Source of the DNA: Planctomycetaceae bacterium
Lineage (GTDB): Bacteria > Planctomycetota > Phycisphaerae > SM23-33
Direction: 5' to 3'
NCBI GenBank assembly: GCA_021371965.1
Contig: JAJFVE010000190.1
Coordinates: forward strand, 1 to 58,895
Length of the DNA: 58,895 nt
The notes under the pieces were generated by a model that saw only the letters and a program-made list of their open reading frames with translations, was not told the DNA's origin and ran no database searches. Shown piece after piece: positions 1 through 8,262 of the stretch (positions within the stretch are counted from its first letter, which is position 1; each line of letters starts with the position of its first letter). The position numbers were made by a program, and so were the translations under genes.

Positions 1-1
1 G

Positions 2-130
2 TTGCGTCGGGCCGCCGGGCGTACGTTGGAGGAACTCATTGGTGTGATCGGCCAAGCTCTCAGGGCCGTGAGCGCGGAGGAGTGCCAAGGCTACTTCCGT
101 AGCTGCGGATACGCTACAGATGATCGCTAG
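2..130 (+). mobile_element. IS630-family transposase, C-terminal fragment cut by window edge
   Basis: Forty-two codons are open from the window edge to a TAG. The peptide contains RRAAGRTLEELIGVIGQAL and ends in GYFRSCGYATDDR. The run 'LRR-A-x-RT-x-EEL...AL..(V/T)..EEC..YFR.CGY' is the usual C-terminal signature of IS630/Tc1-mariner DDE transposases, which place it just after the last catalytic acidic residue. The N-terminal part and left end of the element lie outside the window, so intactness cannot be judged. No right terminal inverted repeat was identified in the 130 bases that follow. About 140 bases without a recognisable feature separate it from the next gene. Confidence 0.72.
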
Positions 131-269
131 ATGCTCTAAGAAACGGCCGCCATGGCACCCGGCGATCAGGGATCGTGGCTGTCCGTCCCTTCGGGACTCC
201 CCGCCACGGCACCTGGGGGCCGAGGCGATTTGCTGTTCCCCGACAGGTGGGCGGGGGTTATGAACGTGG

Positions 270-3200
270 ATGCCCAAACGTGCTTTCAAATCGCTGATCG
301 CAGCGCTGGTCCTCTTGCCGGCGGCGGCTTTTGCACAGGGGCCGCCGCGGGCGCGGGAGGTGGACTATCTGCCGCCGGAGTGGACCGGGCCGCCGATCGT
401 TTGGCGCGACACGTGGGAGCAGACGCTGGCAGCCAATCCGCTGGGCGAGCCGGTCAAGGCCGGACGCGACAAGGCGGCTGCGGCTGTCGCATCTCGCACC
501 CAGGCGCTTCGCAAGATCACGCTGCTCAAGGCGATGATCGCGCGGTTCAAATCGCCGGCCGATCGGGAAAAGCACGCCGATGCCTATCGCCAGATCGCCG
601 ACGCGTACGCCCAGGCCGGCAGCATGTGGTGGCGGTCCTACTACCTCTACGCGTTGATCAAGGAGTTCCCGCAGCGCAAAGACCTTGCTGCGGCGGCCTA
701 CGCCGACATCATCGATCAGCCCTTCCAGGATGCCGTCAAGAACCCCTCGGCGATGGACTGGGCTTTCGTCATGCAGGAGATCCTCGACCTCAACGAGGCC
801 GGCGCCATCCCCAACACGGATCCGGTCGTCCTCGCGGCGCTGCAGCGAATGGCGGCGGCGCTGGCCGCCCAGCCGCGATACGACGCCTTTGCGGCGTTCT
901 TCAAGGCGGTCGCCCGCGTGGGCCCGCAGTGTCCTCGCGCGTACGCGGCCGCGGGCGACCTGTTGACGGCGATGGGGCACGGCGAGCAGGCGGCGGCGTA
1001 TTACGACAAGTCACAGGACGCGTCGAAGGGCATGGGGCGGGCGCTGCCCGGTCCGGCCATCCGCGTGCCCCGCAACGTCGACATGGAAATGCGGTGGGAA
1101 GCGGCCATCCATATCCGCGAGGCCGAAGACGCCGCCGCCAAAGCCGACGAGCTGGCGCGCGTGGCCGACCTGGGCGGGCAGTCGGGCCTGCTGCTGCGAG
1201 TCAGCGACACGCATTACATTTCCTACCGCGCCGCGGCCGACCAGGCCCTGTGTCACCTGCCGCCCCAGGCGCTGACGGCGCTGCGGACGGCGCAGGAACA
1301 GGCCGCACGCAACCTGGCCCAACAGCTTCGCCAGGGCGGCGACCCGCACGACCTGGCCAACCTGGCCAGGAAGTATCCCTGGGCCGCCAGCGTGCATGAG
1401 GCGCTGCTGGACTTCGGCGAGCACTCGCTCCGCGGCGGGCGGCGGCAGGGCGCCTTCGCGGCCTTTGGCGACGTGCTGCGTCACGCGGGAGACGCCGACC
1501 TGCGATTGTGCGCCCAAGTGGGGTTATGGCTGGCGCTGGCTCAGGAAAACGCCCCGCGCTGGCAGATCGACGCCGCCATGGCGGCGGTGCCTGACAGCAC
1601 GCTGCTGCCGTGGCGCGGCGGCAGATCGCCGGCGGCGAAGATCAAGGAAGCGATTCTGTCGGCCGCGGCGGGGGCGAGCGAGCGCCCGATCGCGTTGGCA
1701 TCGCTGGTTCGGCGGCGCATCGAGCTGCCGCCGCTGTGGGCGGCGCCGAGCGGCGCCGGCGCTCCGCGCGACGTCGGCCCGGTGGATGCGATCCAGGTCG
1801 ACGGCGATGCGATGTTTGTCAGCGGAGCGAAGCTCGCCCGGTTCGCCGCGGCCGGCGGCAAGAGCCTCTGGGTACACGCGCCGCCGCAGGAAGCAACTAA
1901 TGCTGCCAAGGTTCCTGCGCAAGGCGTGACGTTTGTCGAAGCGTCGCGCTGGTGGCGGCAGAACCTCCCGCGGCCCATCGCCGTGCGCGGGCCCGCCTCG
2001 TCGGCTCTGGGCGATGTCGCCGCGGCGCTGGGAACCTTGCGGGCGTTCTACACGCTCGTCGATGGCGCCAAGCCGCAGATCGAGGCCTGCGACGTTCGCG
2101 GCGGCGCCGCGCTGTGGACCACCGCAGAGTCGAGTGAGTGGAAGAACCTTACGCCACTGAGCGAGCCGACCGTCGCCGAGGGGCGTCTGTACGCGCTGGC
2201 GGTGCAGGGCGGCGAGGATTCATCCGCGCTGACGCTGGTGTGCCTGGACGGGCGCAGCGGCCACCTGCTCTGGAAGCAGGGCATCGGCAGTTGGGACCGC
2301 GGCGACTTTGAATCGGCGCGGGGGGCGTGCTGCGTGTCGGTGCATCAGGGGTCGGTGTACTGCGCGACGAACCTGGGGATCGTGGCCCGCTGCGACGCCC
2401 GCGACGGGACGGTGGAATGGCTCAGCGGCTACGCCGGCTCGGCCGGTCAGTCGTCGCGGGAGGGGGCCGGGGCGATCGTGGCGGGCGAGACAGTGCTGGT
2501 GGCGCCGCGCGACCACAGCGGCGTGTTGGCGCTGCATCGCGACAGCGGCAAACTGCTCTGGGAGGCGTTGCTGGTTCCCTCGGACAGGCTCGTCGGCGTC
2601 AGCGGCGGCACTCTGGTGTGCGTCAACGGGCAGTGGCTGGCGGGGCTGGATGTCGCCACCGGGCGCGTGCAGTGGTGCCGCTCTTTCGAGCAGGGCACCG
2701 GTTCGCAGGCCGCCGTGGTCGCCGGCGAGGTCATTCTCGTCAGCGGCGCTGTCGCGCACCGCCTGCAGGCCCAGACGGGCAAAACGCTCGAGCAGCGCGA
2801 TCTCAACTTGGGCAGCCTCTGGCAGCACGCGATCTTACCCGACGGCTCGCTGGCTGAAGTGGCCGGGCCGACGCTCGCGGCCGGCAGGAGTGTCTCCCTC
2901 GCCGAGGGGGCGGATATTTTCGCCGCGCCGGCCGACATCAAAGAGGTCTGGAGCCTGCCCTGCCAGAACCCGATCCTCGTGACGCCGCCGCAGGACCGCG
3001 ACGCAGGCGCGCTGGGCGTGCTGGTCGGCCGCCAAGCCGCGTCCCTGCAACTGCGCGGGCAAGTCAAGATCGCCTGGCAGCAATTCCTGCCCGCCCAGGC
3101 CGCCGGTGGCAGCATTGTCGGCGGCCGCATGGTGCTGCGAAGCGGCCACGACCTGACCGCCCTGGACCTCGCTGACGGAACGCTGCGCTGGTCGGTCAAG

Positions 3201-4130
3201 TTGCCGTTTTGTCCGTACCAGATCGACGGCGACGACTCGTTCGTGGCGGCGGCAACCTGCCCGTGGAGGCTGGGCAACAGTTGGGAGCCTTATGCTGCAG
3301 CCGTCGATGGCGGCACGGGCAAGGTGCTCTGGTCGCGCCCCTTCAGCGACCCGATGCGTTTCCGCCCGCGCCAGGGGCTGCTGGGCATGCGGTTCGAGCG
3401 CGGGGCTGACGCGCGGGCGCAACTGCACCTGTTCCTCACCGCAGCCTTCGGCGGCGACGGGGGAGCGTGGCAGGTGGCCGACGTGGCGGTCGACGCCACC
3501 AGCGGCGGGGTGCGACAAATCTCGCCGCTGCTGGACGACCTGGTGAACTGGCCGGACTGCTCGGCCTTTGGCCCCGCCGGCGTGTGCTACATCAACGGCG
3601 CCTTGCGGGCGAAATATCGCCCAGCCGTGGGCGACCCGGGCGTCACCGGGGCGTGGCGCCGCGGGGCGGACCCGCGCATCACGGAGATCTATCCCTGGTG
3701 CATGGGCGTGCGATCCAAAGCCGACGGGGCGTACCTGCGGTTCTACGGGCAACTGTTCCGCTTTGACCCCGCAACGCGGAAGGAAATCATCTATAACCTG
3801 CCGCCCGGGCCCGAGCAGACGCTGCAGGGCATCTACGATTTCCGCGTCGTCGGCAGCAAGATGGTCGTGGTGTCGGGCCTCAAGGGCAAGTACCTGCACC
3901 GACGCGAGCGCCAGGACATCGACGTCAAGTGGGCAAGGATCGAGCCGCGGATGCATGTGGACGTCTTCGACGCCGTGACGGCGGTCCATTTGTCCCGCCG
4001 CGAACTGACCGGCGCCGCGTGCAGCCAATCCTATCGCCAGGACTGCGACGCTCAGGCCGTGATCCTGGACAACGCGGTCGTCGTCGCCGACAGTGCGGGC
4101 GTTCACGTCTATGGATGCCCGCGCCCCTGA
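270..4130 (+). CDS. Secreted PQQ-like beta-propeller protein, 1286 aa
   Basis: The N-terminus is a clear signal peptide (MPKRAFKSLIAALVLLPAAA, probable cleavage after AFA near residue 22), so the product is exported. Residues of about 25-480 are alanine-rich and helical, TPR-like in texture. From about residue 500 onward there are repeated blades with the PQQ-repeat signature G-x-(L/V)-x-W: SGHLLWKQG, DGTVEWLSG, SGKLLWEAL, TGRVQWCRS, DGTLRWSVK and TGKVLWSRP. Such PQQ_2/PQQ-like proteins are usually binding scaffolds, like BamB, and not quinoprotein dehydrogenases; no dehydrogenase catalytic pattern was seen. Large proteins of this type are common in planctomycetes. The start was chosen for the signal peptide; the upstream ribosome site is weak. 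It converges on the next gene with a seven-base gap. The specific function is unknown. Confidence 0.8.
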   Translation: MPKRAFKSLIAALVLLPAAAFAQGPPRAREVDYLPPEWTGPPIVWRDTWEQTLAANPLGEPVKAGRDKAAAAVASRTQALRKITLLKAMIARFKSPADREKHADAYRQIADAYAQAGSMWWRSYYLYALIKEFPQRKDLAAAAYADIIDQPFQDAVKNPSAMDWAFVMQEILDLNEAGAIPNTDPVVLAALQRMAAALAAQPRYDAFAAFFKAVARVGPQCPRAYAAAGDLLTAMGHGEQAAAYYDKSQDASKGMGRALPGPAIRVPRNVDMEMRWEAAIHIREAEDAAAKADELARVADLGGQSGLLLRVSDTHYISYRAAADQALCHLPPQALTALRTAQEQAARNLAQQLRQGGDPHDLANLARKYPWAASVHEALLDFGEHSLRGGRRQGAFAAFGDVLRHAGDADLRLCAQVGLWLALAQENAPRWQIDAAMAAVPDSTLLPWRGGRSPAAKIKEAILSAAAGASERPIALASLVRRRIELPPLWAAPSGAGAPRDVGPVDAIQVDGDAMFVSGAKLARFAAAGGKSLWVHAPPQEATNAAKVPAQGVTFVEASRWWRQNLPRPIAVRGPASSALGDVAAALGTLRAFYTLVDGAKPQIEACDVRGGAALWTTAESSEWKNLTPLSEPTVAEGRLYALAVQGGEDSSALTLVCLDGRSGHLLWKQGIGSWDRGDFESARGACCVSVHQGSVYCATNLGIVARCDARDGTVEWLSGYAGSAGQSSREGAGAIVAGETVLVAPRDHSGVLALHRDSGKLLWEALLVPSDRLVGVSGGTLVCVNGQWLAGLDVATGRVQWCRSFEQGTGSQAAVVAGEVILVSGAVAHRLQAQTGKTLEQRDLNLGSLWQHAILPDGSLAEVAGPTLAAGRSVSLAEGADIFAAPADIKEVWSLPCQNPILVTPPQDRDAGALGVLVGRQAASLQLRGQVKIAWQQFLPAQAAGGSIVGGRMVLRSGHDLTALDLADGTLRWSVKLPFCPYQIDGDDSFVAAATCPWRLGNSWEPYAAAVDGGTGKVLWSRPFSDPMRFRPRQGLLGMRFERGADARAQLHLFLTAAFGGDGGAWQVADVAVDATSGGVRQISPLLDDLVNWPDCSAFGPAGVCYINGALRAKYRPAVGDPGVTGAWRRGADPRITEIYPWCMGVRSKADGAYLRFYGQLFRFDPATRKEIIYNLPPGPEQTLQGIYDFRVVGSKMVVVSGLKGKYLHRRERQDIDVKWARIEPRMHVDVFDAVTAVHLSRRELTGAACSQSYRQDCDAQAVILDNAVVVADSAGVHVYGCPRP

Positions 4131-4137
4131 TCTTCGT

Positions 4138-5328
4138 TTATCCCGCCTCGGCGTTGGACAGGGCGTACCGGAACGTCGCGGCGATCGCCCCGGTGTCGGG
4201 CATCTCGTTACGCGGCAGGACGTGGATCGTTCCGCCGTTTTGAAACGTCTGCGCCGCGGCTAGGTCGAAGAGGTCTTCGTCGCCGTCCTGCTGGGCGTCG
4301 TGAATCTCCATCTGCCCGCTGTCGCCGTCGTAGCGGCCCCAGCACTGGTCCTCGCCAGAGACAAACAGCGTCTCGACGCGCCCATATCCGGCGGCTGAGA
4401 GGATCTCCTCGATGTTGCTCGATGCGTGAGGCGTTGAAGCCAACTGGCGGTAGAGATCGCCATGGCGGCGCCTCGTGAGCGAGAAGTGCTCGCCCATCTC
4501 CCGCATCGCCAGTGCGTGCAGGTCCTGTGGGGCCAGCAACTCAGGATTGCCATCGACGGATCGGTCATAGAGGAACCGATAGCTGCAGCACTGGCGGAAC
4601 ATGCCCGCCAGCGGTTCACACGCCGCCAGCACCAGCGGGACGGTTTCGCCAGCCAGCACGTTCTGAAGGCCGGTGTCTACCAGGTGGCAGAAGTCCAGGA
4701 GGTACTTTTTCTTGTCGGAGTCGTCCCCGCCGCCGCCCTGGGCGTGGAACATCGCCGGGCGTCTGGCGCCGGGGCCGTGCCCCGACGTTCCGGTGTGAAA
4801 GCTGACCTGGCGCTGAAACTCGTTGAAGCGCGTGGCCTCGGCATAGTCGCGAGGTATCGCCGGGGTCTCGACGGCCTTGATGCTCCTGCGGTCAACTTCG
4901 TAAAGCCTCACGTGATTGGAGCTCAAGGCCAGAATGTAGAATTTTCCCTGGGGACTTACCGCCGCCAGGAGCGGTTTGATCTGGAATCTCGGACCCACGA
5001 CGACCATCTCGCGCGGCGGCTGGGGCAGCAGAAAGACATAGTCTCTCTCCTGACCCAAATAGACGGCCAGTCCGTGGCACTGGTTTTCCCAAATGTGACC
5101 GGCGCCGACGCGTGCGGCCACGCCGTCAACTCGCCGCTGCGCCCGCGCGCCGGCGACGCCCAGGGCCATAAGACCGTTGCGAGCCTTTTCCAGCAGGTTC
5201 TTGAGCCGGAGGGCATCTTCCTGCTTGGAGGGCCCGAACGGATGCATGGCCATGGTGATCGAAACGTTCTGCGGATGAACTTGCGACATCAACTCGCGGA
5301 TGCGAGCCTTGGTGATCTGCTCGGCCAT
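4138..5328 (-). CDS. baeRF-type (bacterial archaeo-eukaryotic release factor-like) protein
   Basis: This 396-residue protein opens with a segment that places SITMAMHPFGPSKQEDALRL near residue 23, followed by 'KNLLEKA'. This is the pattern 'S-x-x-M-x-x-H..GP...QD..R.KNLL' typical of baeRF domains (baeRF3/7 group), bacterial relatives of the archaeal/eukaryotic eRF1 and Pelota fold. The central part (VFLLPQPP, FYILALSSNHVRLYEVDR) matches the beta-rich middle of the family, and the C-terminus has the usual LPRNEMPDTGAIAATFRY ending, typical of eRF1 domain 3-like modules that bind a nucleoside or a ribosome-associated target. A glycine/aspartate-rich stretch (GGGGDDSDKKK) near residue 205 is a loop. 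Family members are thought to act on stalled ribosomes or RNA but are largely uncharacterised. The start has a GAGG site about eight bases upstream. It is monocistronic. Confidence 0.7.
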   Translation of the reverse strand: MAEQITKARIRELMSQVHPQNVSITMAMHPFGPSKQEDALRLKNLLEKARNGLMALGVAGARAQRRVDGVAARVGAGHIWENQCHGLAVYLGQERDYVFLLPQPPREMVVVGPRFQIKPLLAAVSPQGKFYILALSSNHVRLYEVDRRSIKAVETPAIPRDYAEATRFNEFQRQVSFHTGTSGHGPGARRPAMFHAQGGGGDDSDKKKYLLDFCHLVDTGLQNVLAGETVPLVLAACEPLAGMFRQCCSYRFLYDRSVDGNPELLAPQDLHALAMREMGEHFSLTRRRHGDLYRQLASTPHASSNIEEILSAAGYGRVETLFVSGEDQCWGRYDGDSGQMEIHDAQQDGDEDLFDLAAAQTFQNGGTIHVLPRNEMPDTGAIAATFRYALSNAEAG

Positions 5329-5503
5329 GACGAGCCTCCTGCTTATTGGTCTAAGCTTCCCTTATTCACTATATGCGCGCCGGGCGAAGGAGAAAATGCC
5401 ACCGCGATGGCGAAGCAGGACGGCCGGCGGTTTTTTTAGTGAACTTCCGCTGGCGCGTGTTATGATTACGCCAAGTCGGGTTCGGGGATGGATGAGGATG
5501 CAT

Positions 5504-6187
5504 ATGAGCAAATCTGAAAAAGCGCGCGCCACGGTCATATTGACGAAGGTTCTGCTCGTTGAAGACCACCCGATCGTCCGGCAGGGCGTTCGGATGGTGG
5601 TCGAACGCGAGAGCGACCTGTGCATCTGCGGCGAGACGGATAACGCCGTTGACGCCCTGGTGATGATGGCCGCCCAGAAACCCGACGTGGTCCTGATCGA
5701 CCTGAGTCTCAAGGACAGCAGCGGCTTGGATCTGATCCGCCAGGCCAGCACGCAGTTCCCTGATCTGCGGATGGTCGTGCTGTCGATGCGCGACGAGGCG
5801 CTCTATGCCGAGCGAGTATTGAGATCGGGGGCGATGGGTTACATCACCAAAGAGGAAAATCCCGCCAACGTCATCGAAGGTATCCGGACGGTGCTGCGGG
5901 GAAATATCTATATCAGCGGGCAGATGTCGTCGAAGGTGCTCAGCCGTTTCGCCAACTCCGGAACCGGCGGCGGGCGTACCCCTTTCGACACGCTGACCGA
6001 TCGCGAACTGGAGATTTTCGAGCTGATCGGCAACGGTCTTCCGACGCGGGAGATCGCCCAGCGGCTTCACATCAGTTCCAAGACCGTCGATTCGCACCGC
6101 GAGAACATCAAGGACAAGCTCAAATGCAGCAGCGCCTCGCGCCTGCTCCGCCAGGCGATCCACTGGGTGCAGTACCAGGAATGTTGA
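5504..6187 (+). CDS. NarL/FixJ-family response regulator
   Basis: This 228-residue two-domain regulator has a receiver domain at residues 15-130 with acidic D21 (VEDHP), phosphoacceptor D66 in VVLIDLSLKD, switch S94 and conserved K116. It is followed by a LuxR-type helix-turn-helix at about 165-225 (LTDRELEIFELIGNGLPTRE, then IAQRLHISSKTVDSHRENIK). It would bind DNA on phosphorylation by a histidine kinase; no kinase gene lies in this window, so it is an orphan here. The reading frame stays open upstream to 5300, but that part is not protein-like and overlaps the baeRF gene. ATG 5504 was chosen because the receiver fold begins right after it and a GAGG lies a few bases upstream. Targets are unknown. 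Confidence 0.88.
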   Translation: MSKSEKARATVILTKVLLVEDHPIVRQGVRMVVERESDLCICGETDNAVDALVMMAAQKPDVVLIDLSLKDSSGLDLIRQASTQFPDLRMVVLSMRDEALYAERVLRSGAMGYITKEENPANVIEGIRTVLRGNIYISGQMSSKVLSRFANSGTGGGRTPFDTLTDRELEIFELIGNGLPTREIAQRLHISSKTVDSHRENIKDKLKCSSASRLLRQAIHWVQYQEC

Positions 6188-6300
6188 TCAAAGCGGTGAT
6201 CGGTAATCAGTAATCGGTAATCAGTTATCCCTGGCGAGTACTTCACCCGTCCATCCATCCACCCGTCCACCCATCCCTCCCTCCCCCCGTCCCTCTTCTC
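6188..6300. repeat. Simple-repeat stretch: TAATCAG and CCATCCA tracts
   Basis: Immediately after the response regulator lie short imperfect tandem copies of GATCGGTAATCAGTAATC (6196-6228), then a C-rich run of CCATCCACCCGTCC units (6243-6292). The complementary GGAT-type tract recurs at 10141-10178, upstream of the GH2 gene. These look like low-complexity spacer DNA. The following bases to 6466 hold the leader of the next gene; no clear structure was recognised there. Confidence 0.6.
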
Positions 6301-6466
6301 TCGTCCGCTTCTAGGTGTTTTCCCCAGTGCCTCTGGAAGTATCGGCAGGTCACAAAGCGGTAACAGCACCGATTGAAAGCTCTCCGGCTCAGGCCACAAT
6401 TGAAGCAAGCGAGACGGTTGGTCTCTGACGCCTCGAACGATCTTTATTTACTTGAGGATGTGCAAT

Positions 6467-6733
6467 ATGAAACTGGTCTTCAAAATGACTGCCCAGGCTG
6501 ACGGGACATTCAAGGCCTGGTGCCCGGCGTTGCCCGGCTGCCGGGTCTGGGGGCACACGCGGCAGGAAGCCTCCCGCAAGATGCACGCGGCCGTCAGCGG
6601 ATATCTGGCCACGATGGAAGTGGCGTTGCCCAGGGAACTGGCTCGCCACCAGCCCAACAGCGCTCTGCCAAATGTTCTGACACTGCATTCTGACCTGGCC
6701 GGACAGGAGCATTCGTCGTTCTGCAGCGCCTGA
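6467..6733 (+). CDS. HicB-like small protein, no HicA partner
   Basis: This is an 88-residue protein starting MKLVFKMTAQADGTFKAWCP. The pattern 'beta strand - D/E-G-x-(F/W)-x-A-x-CP-x-LPGC-x-x-x-G-x-T' is that of the HicB/UPF0150 antitoxin core, a partial RNase H fold. The C-terminal part (after about residue 60) lacks an obvious ribbon-helix-helix or HTH DNA-binding segment. No HicA-type toxin is adjacent: the neighbours are a response regulator and a sigma factor, the latter starting 15 bases downstream, so co-transcription with the sigma gene is likely. ATG 6467 has a GAGG about ten bases upstream. It could be a solitary antitoxin relic or a regulatory domain protein. Confidence 0.65.
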   Translation: MKLVFKMTAQADGTFKAWCPALPGCRVWGHTRQEASRKMHAAVSGYLATMEVALPRELARHQPNSALPNVLTLHSDLAGQEHSSFCSA

Positions 6734-6748
6734 TTCGGCGAGGTCACC

Positions 6749-7792
6749 ATGAAAACAAATGCTTCACAATCCAAACGTGCAGTCGCGGCACGGCCGCGGT
6801 CTGCCCGCAGCGACGGGTGGAAGGCTTCCTCAAGAGCCCGGGGCCCCGGTCAGGGCGGCAAGGACAGAAACGTGGTCAAAGCAATCGTCACATCCCGGCG
6901 GCGGGCCCCGGCGGCTTCCTGCAGCAGCAAAGATCTCGACAAGGAATGGCTGACCCGGATGGAGATGGAACTGCCCAGCCTGGATCACGTTCATCATCGC
7001 AGTTTCTCGCTGCCAGGGGCGGAGGAGCGGCTGTGGGGGCCGTCCTCGGCGTCGATCGACGTGCCGAACTACCGCCTGCTCCCGCAGGTGCTCGATGACG
7101 TGCCCGAGCAACCGCAGAGCCGCCCCTCGCTGCGAACGCACGAGGAGAAACTACTGTTCCTGCGATACAACTACGCCAAGTACCGCATGTCGAAGCTGAC
7201 GCGCCGCAGCGGCGCTGCGACGCAGCAGTGGGGGCTCTGGCGGCGCCGCGCCCAGGACGCCCACCGCAAGATCGTGCATGCCAATCTGCCGCTGGTTCCG
7301 GCGATGGCCCAGCGAGCCACCCACAGCGGCGTGGAGTTCAGCGACCTGATCTCGGAAGGCTACATGGCCGTTCTGCGCAGCGTCGAGAAGTTCGACGTCG
7401 CGCGCGGGTTCAAGTTTTCGACCTACGCCTGCCGCTCGATCCTGGCCTGCTTCTCGCGCCTGGCCAGCAAGGCCCGCACGCGGCACAAATACTGCCCCGT
7501 GCAGTTCGACCCGGAACTGGAGCGCAGCGACTTCATCGAACAGCGCCACGAACAGCAGCGCACCGATGCCATCGACGTCGTGCGCCAGGTGCTGCTCAAG
7601 AACCATGCCGCCCTGAGCGACATCGAACGCACCGTCATCCAGGAACGCTTTGGAATGTCTGACGACGATCAACCGCGCACGCTCATGCAGATCGGCAAGA
7701 TCCTGGGGTTGTCGCTGGAACGCGTGCGGCAGATCGAGAAGAGTTCGCTATCGAAGATCCGTTATGCCCTGGAGGGCAGCCTGGCGGTCTAA
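6749..7792 (+). CDS. Divergent sigma-70 family RNA polymerase sigma factor
   Basis: The protein has 347 residues. The first ~150 are basic and low-complexity and lack region 1.1/1.2 motifs. Region 2 follows at about 170-240 (ANLPLVPAMAQRA, DLISEGYMAVLRSVEKFD, then GFKFSTYACRSI), and the C-terminus holds region 4 with its HTH (LSDIERTVIQERFG, LGLSLERVRQIEKSSLSKIR). The linker between them is short and has no clear region 3, so this is neither a housekeeping RpoD nor an ECF factor; it resembles the group 3-like sigma factors abundant in planctomycetes. It probably redirects RNA polymerase to a small regulon. It lies just downstream of the HicB-like gene. No anti-sigma gene is adjacent. Confidence 0.8.
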   Translation: MKTNASQSKRAVAARPRSARSDGWKASSRARGPGQGGKDRNVVKAIVTSRRRAPAASCSSKDLDKEWLTRMEMELPSLDHVHHRSFSLPGAEERLWGPSSASIDVPNYRLLPQVLDDVPEQPQSRPSLRTHEEKLLFLRYNYAKYRMSKLTRRSGAATQQWGLWRRRAQDAHRKIVHANLPLVPAMAQRATHSGVEFSDLISEGYMAVLRSVEKFDVARGFKFSTYACRSILACFSRLASKARTRHKYCPVQFDPELERSDFIEQRHEQQRTDAIDVVRQVLLKNHAALSDIERTVIQERFGMSDDDQPRTLMQIGKILGLSLERVRQIEKSSLSKIRYALEGSLAV

Positions 7793-7836
7793 CCCACGGG
7801 GGGGAGACCGCCATCGCTCCCGCCGGGGCTATCGCA

Positions 7837-7906
7837 GTTGCCGACGGAAGAGTCGTCGCGGAGATGCGTTCTTCAGCGCCCTCTGCCTCGACTCTTCCGG
7901 CGCAAC
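7837..7906. repeat. Long imperfect inverted repeat between sigma gene and ferredoxin
   Basis: The left arm at 7837-7854 (gttgccgacggaagagtc) and the right arm at 7889-7906 (gactcttccggcgcaac core) are complementary apart from one or two positions, giving a stem of about 16 base pairs with a loop of about 35 bases. No T-tract follows on the plus strand, so it is not a standard terminator. It ends 24 bases before the ferredoxin start and could form in that gene's leader. Confidence 0.5.
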
Positions 7907-7930
7907 TGAGGCCCGGCCTCAGGGGATATC

Positions 7931-8119
7931 ATGAAAGCCATCGTCGACGAAACCTGCATCGGCTGCGAATTGTGCGTGGACATCTGCCCGGAAGTCTTCC
8001 AGATGGGCGACGACGGCTTCGCCAAGCCCATCACCGACCCGGTCCCGGCGGAACTGCGCGCGAAAACCACCGAAGCCGCCGAGAGCTGTCCCGTCGATGC
8101 CATCCACATCGAGGAGTAG
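7931..8119 (+). CDS. Small [4Fe-4S] ferredoxin
   Basis: This is a 62-residue ferredoxin. Residues 9-20 read CIGCELCVDICP (C-x2-C-x2-C-x3-CP) and the C-terminal half has a single cysteine in SCPVDAIHIEE. This pattern fits a monocluster ferredoxin: three ligands come from the first motif and one from the late SCP, while the remaining cysteine is where related proteins often place a disulfide or a lost second-cluster ligand. It would carry low-potential electrons in the cytoplasm, plausibly from the PFOR encoded 3.5 kb away. It has a good AGGGGAT ribosome site. It is preceded by an inverted repeat and is monocistronic. Confidence 0.9.
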   Translation: MKAIVDETCIGCELCVDICPEVFQMGDDGFAKPITDPVPAELRAKTTEAAESCPVDAIHIEE

Positions 8120-8262
8120 CGCCGCCGTCTTTCGATCGGCCGCAGACCGGCGCCGAATCGCACAGACAACTACAGACGACGAAACTCATCGCGAAAGCGT
8201 ACTTATTCTTTTCCGGTTTTCTCTGCGCCTTCGTGTCACACCTTGACCATCCAAAGCGGCAG

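Noticed and set aside
5459..5475. About 14-base match to the start of the vector lacZ-alpha region (ATGATTACGCCAAG)
   Set aside because: The flanks do not match vector sequence, the coding and base composition continue smoothly on both sides, and a short match noticed afterwards is not evidence of contamination.
6300..6460. Riboswitch-like segment before the HicB-like gene
   Set aside because: Some words resemble a cyclic-di-GMP aptamer, but pairing and order do not fit.
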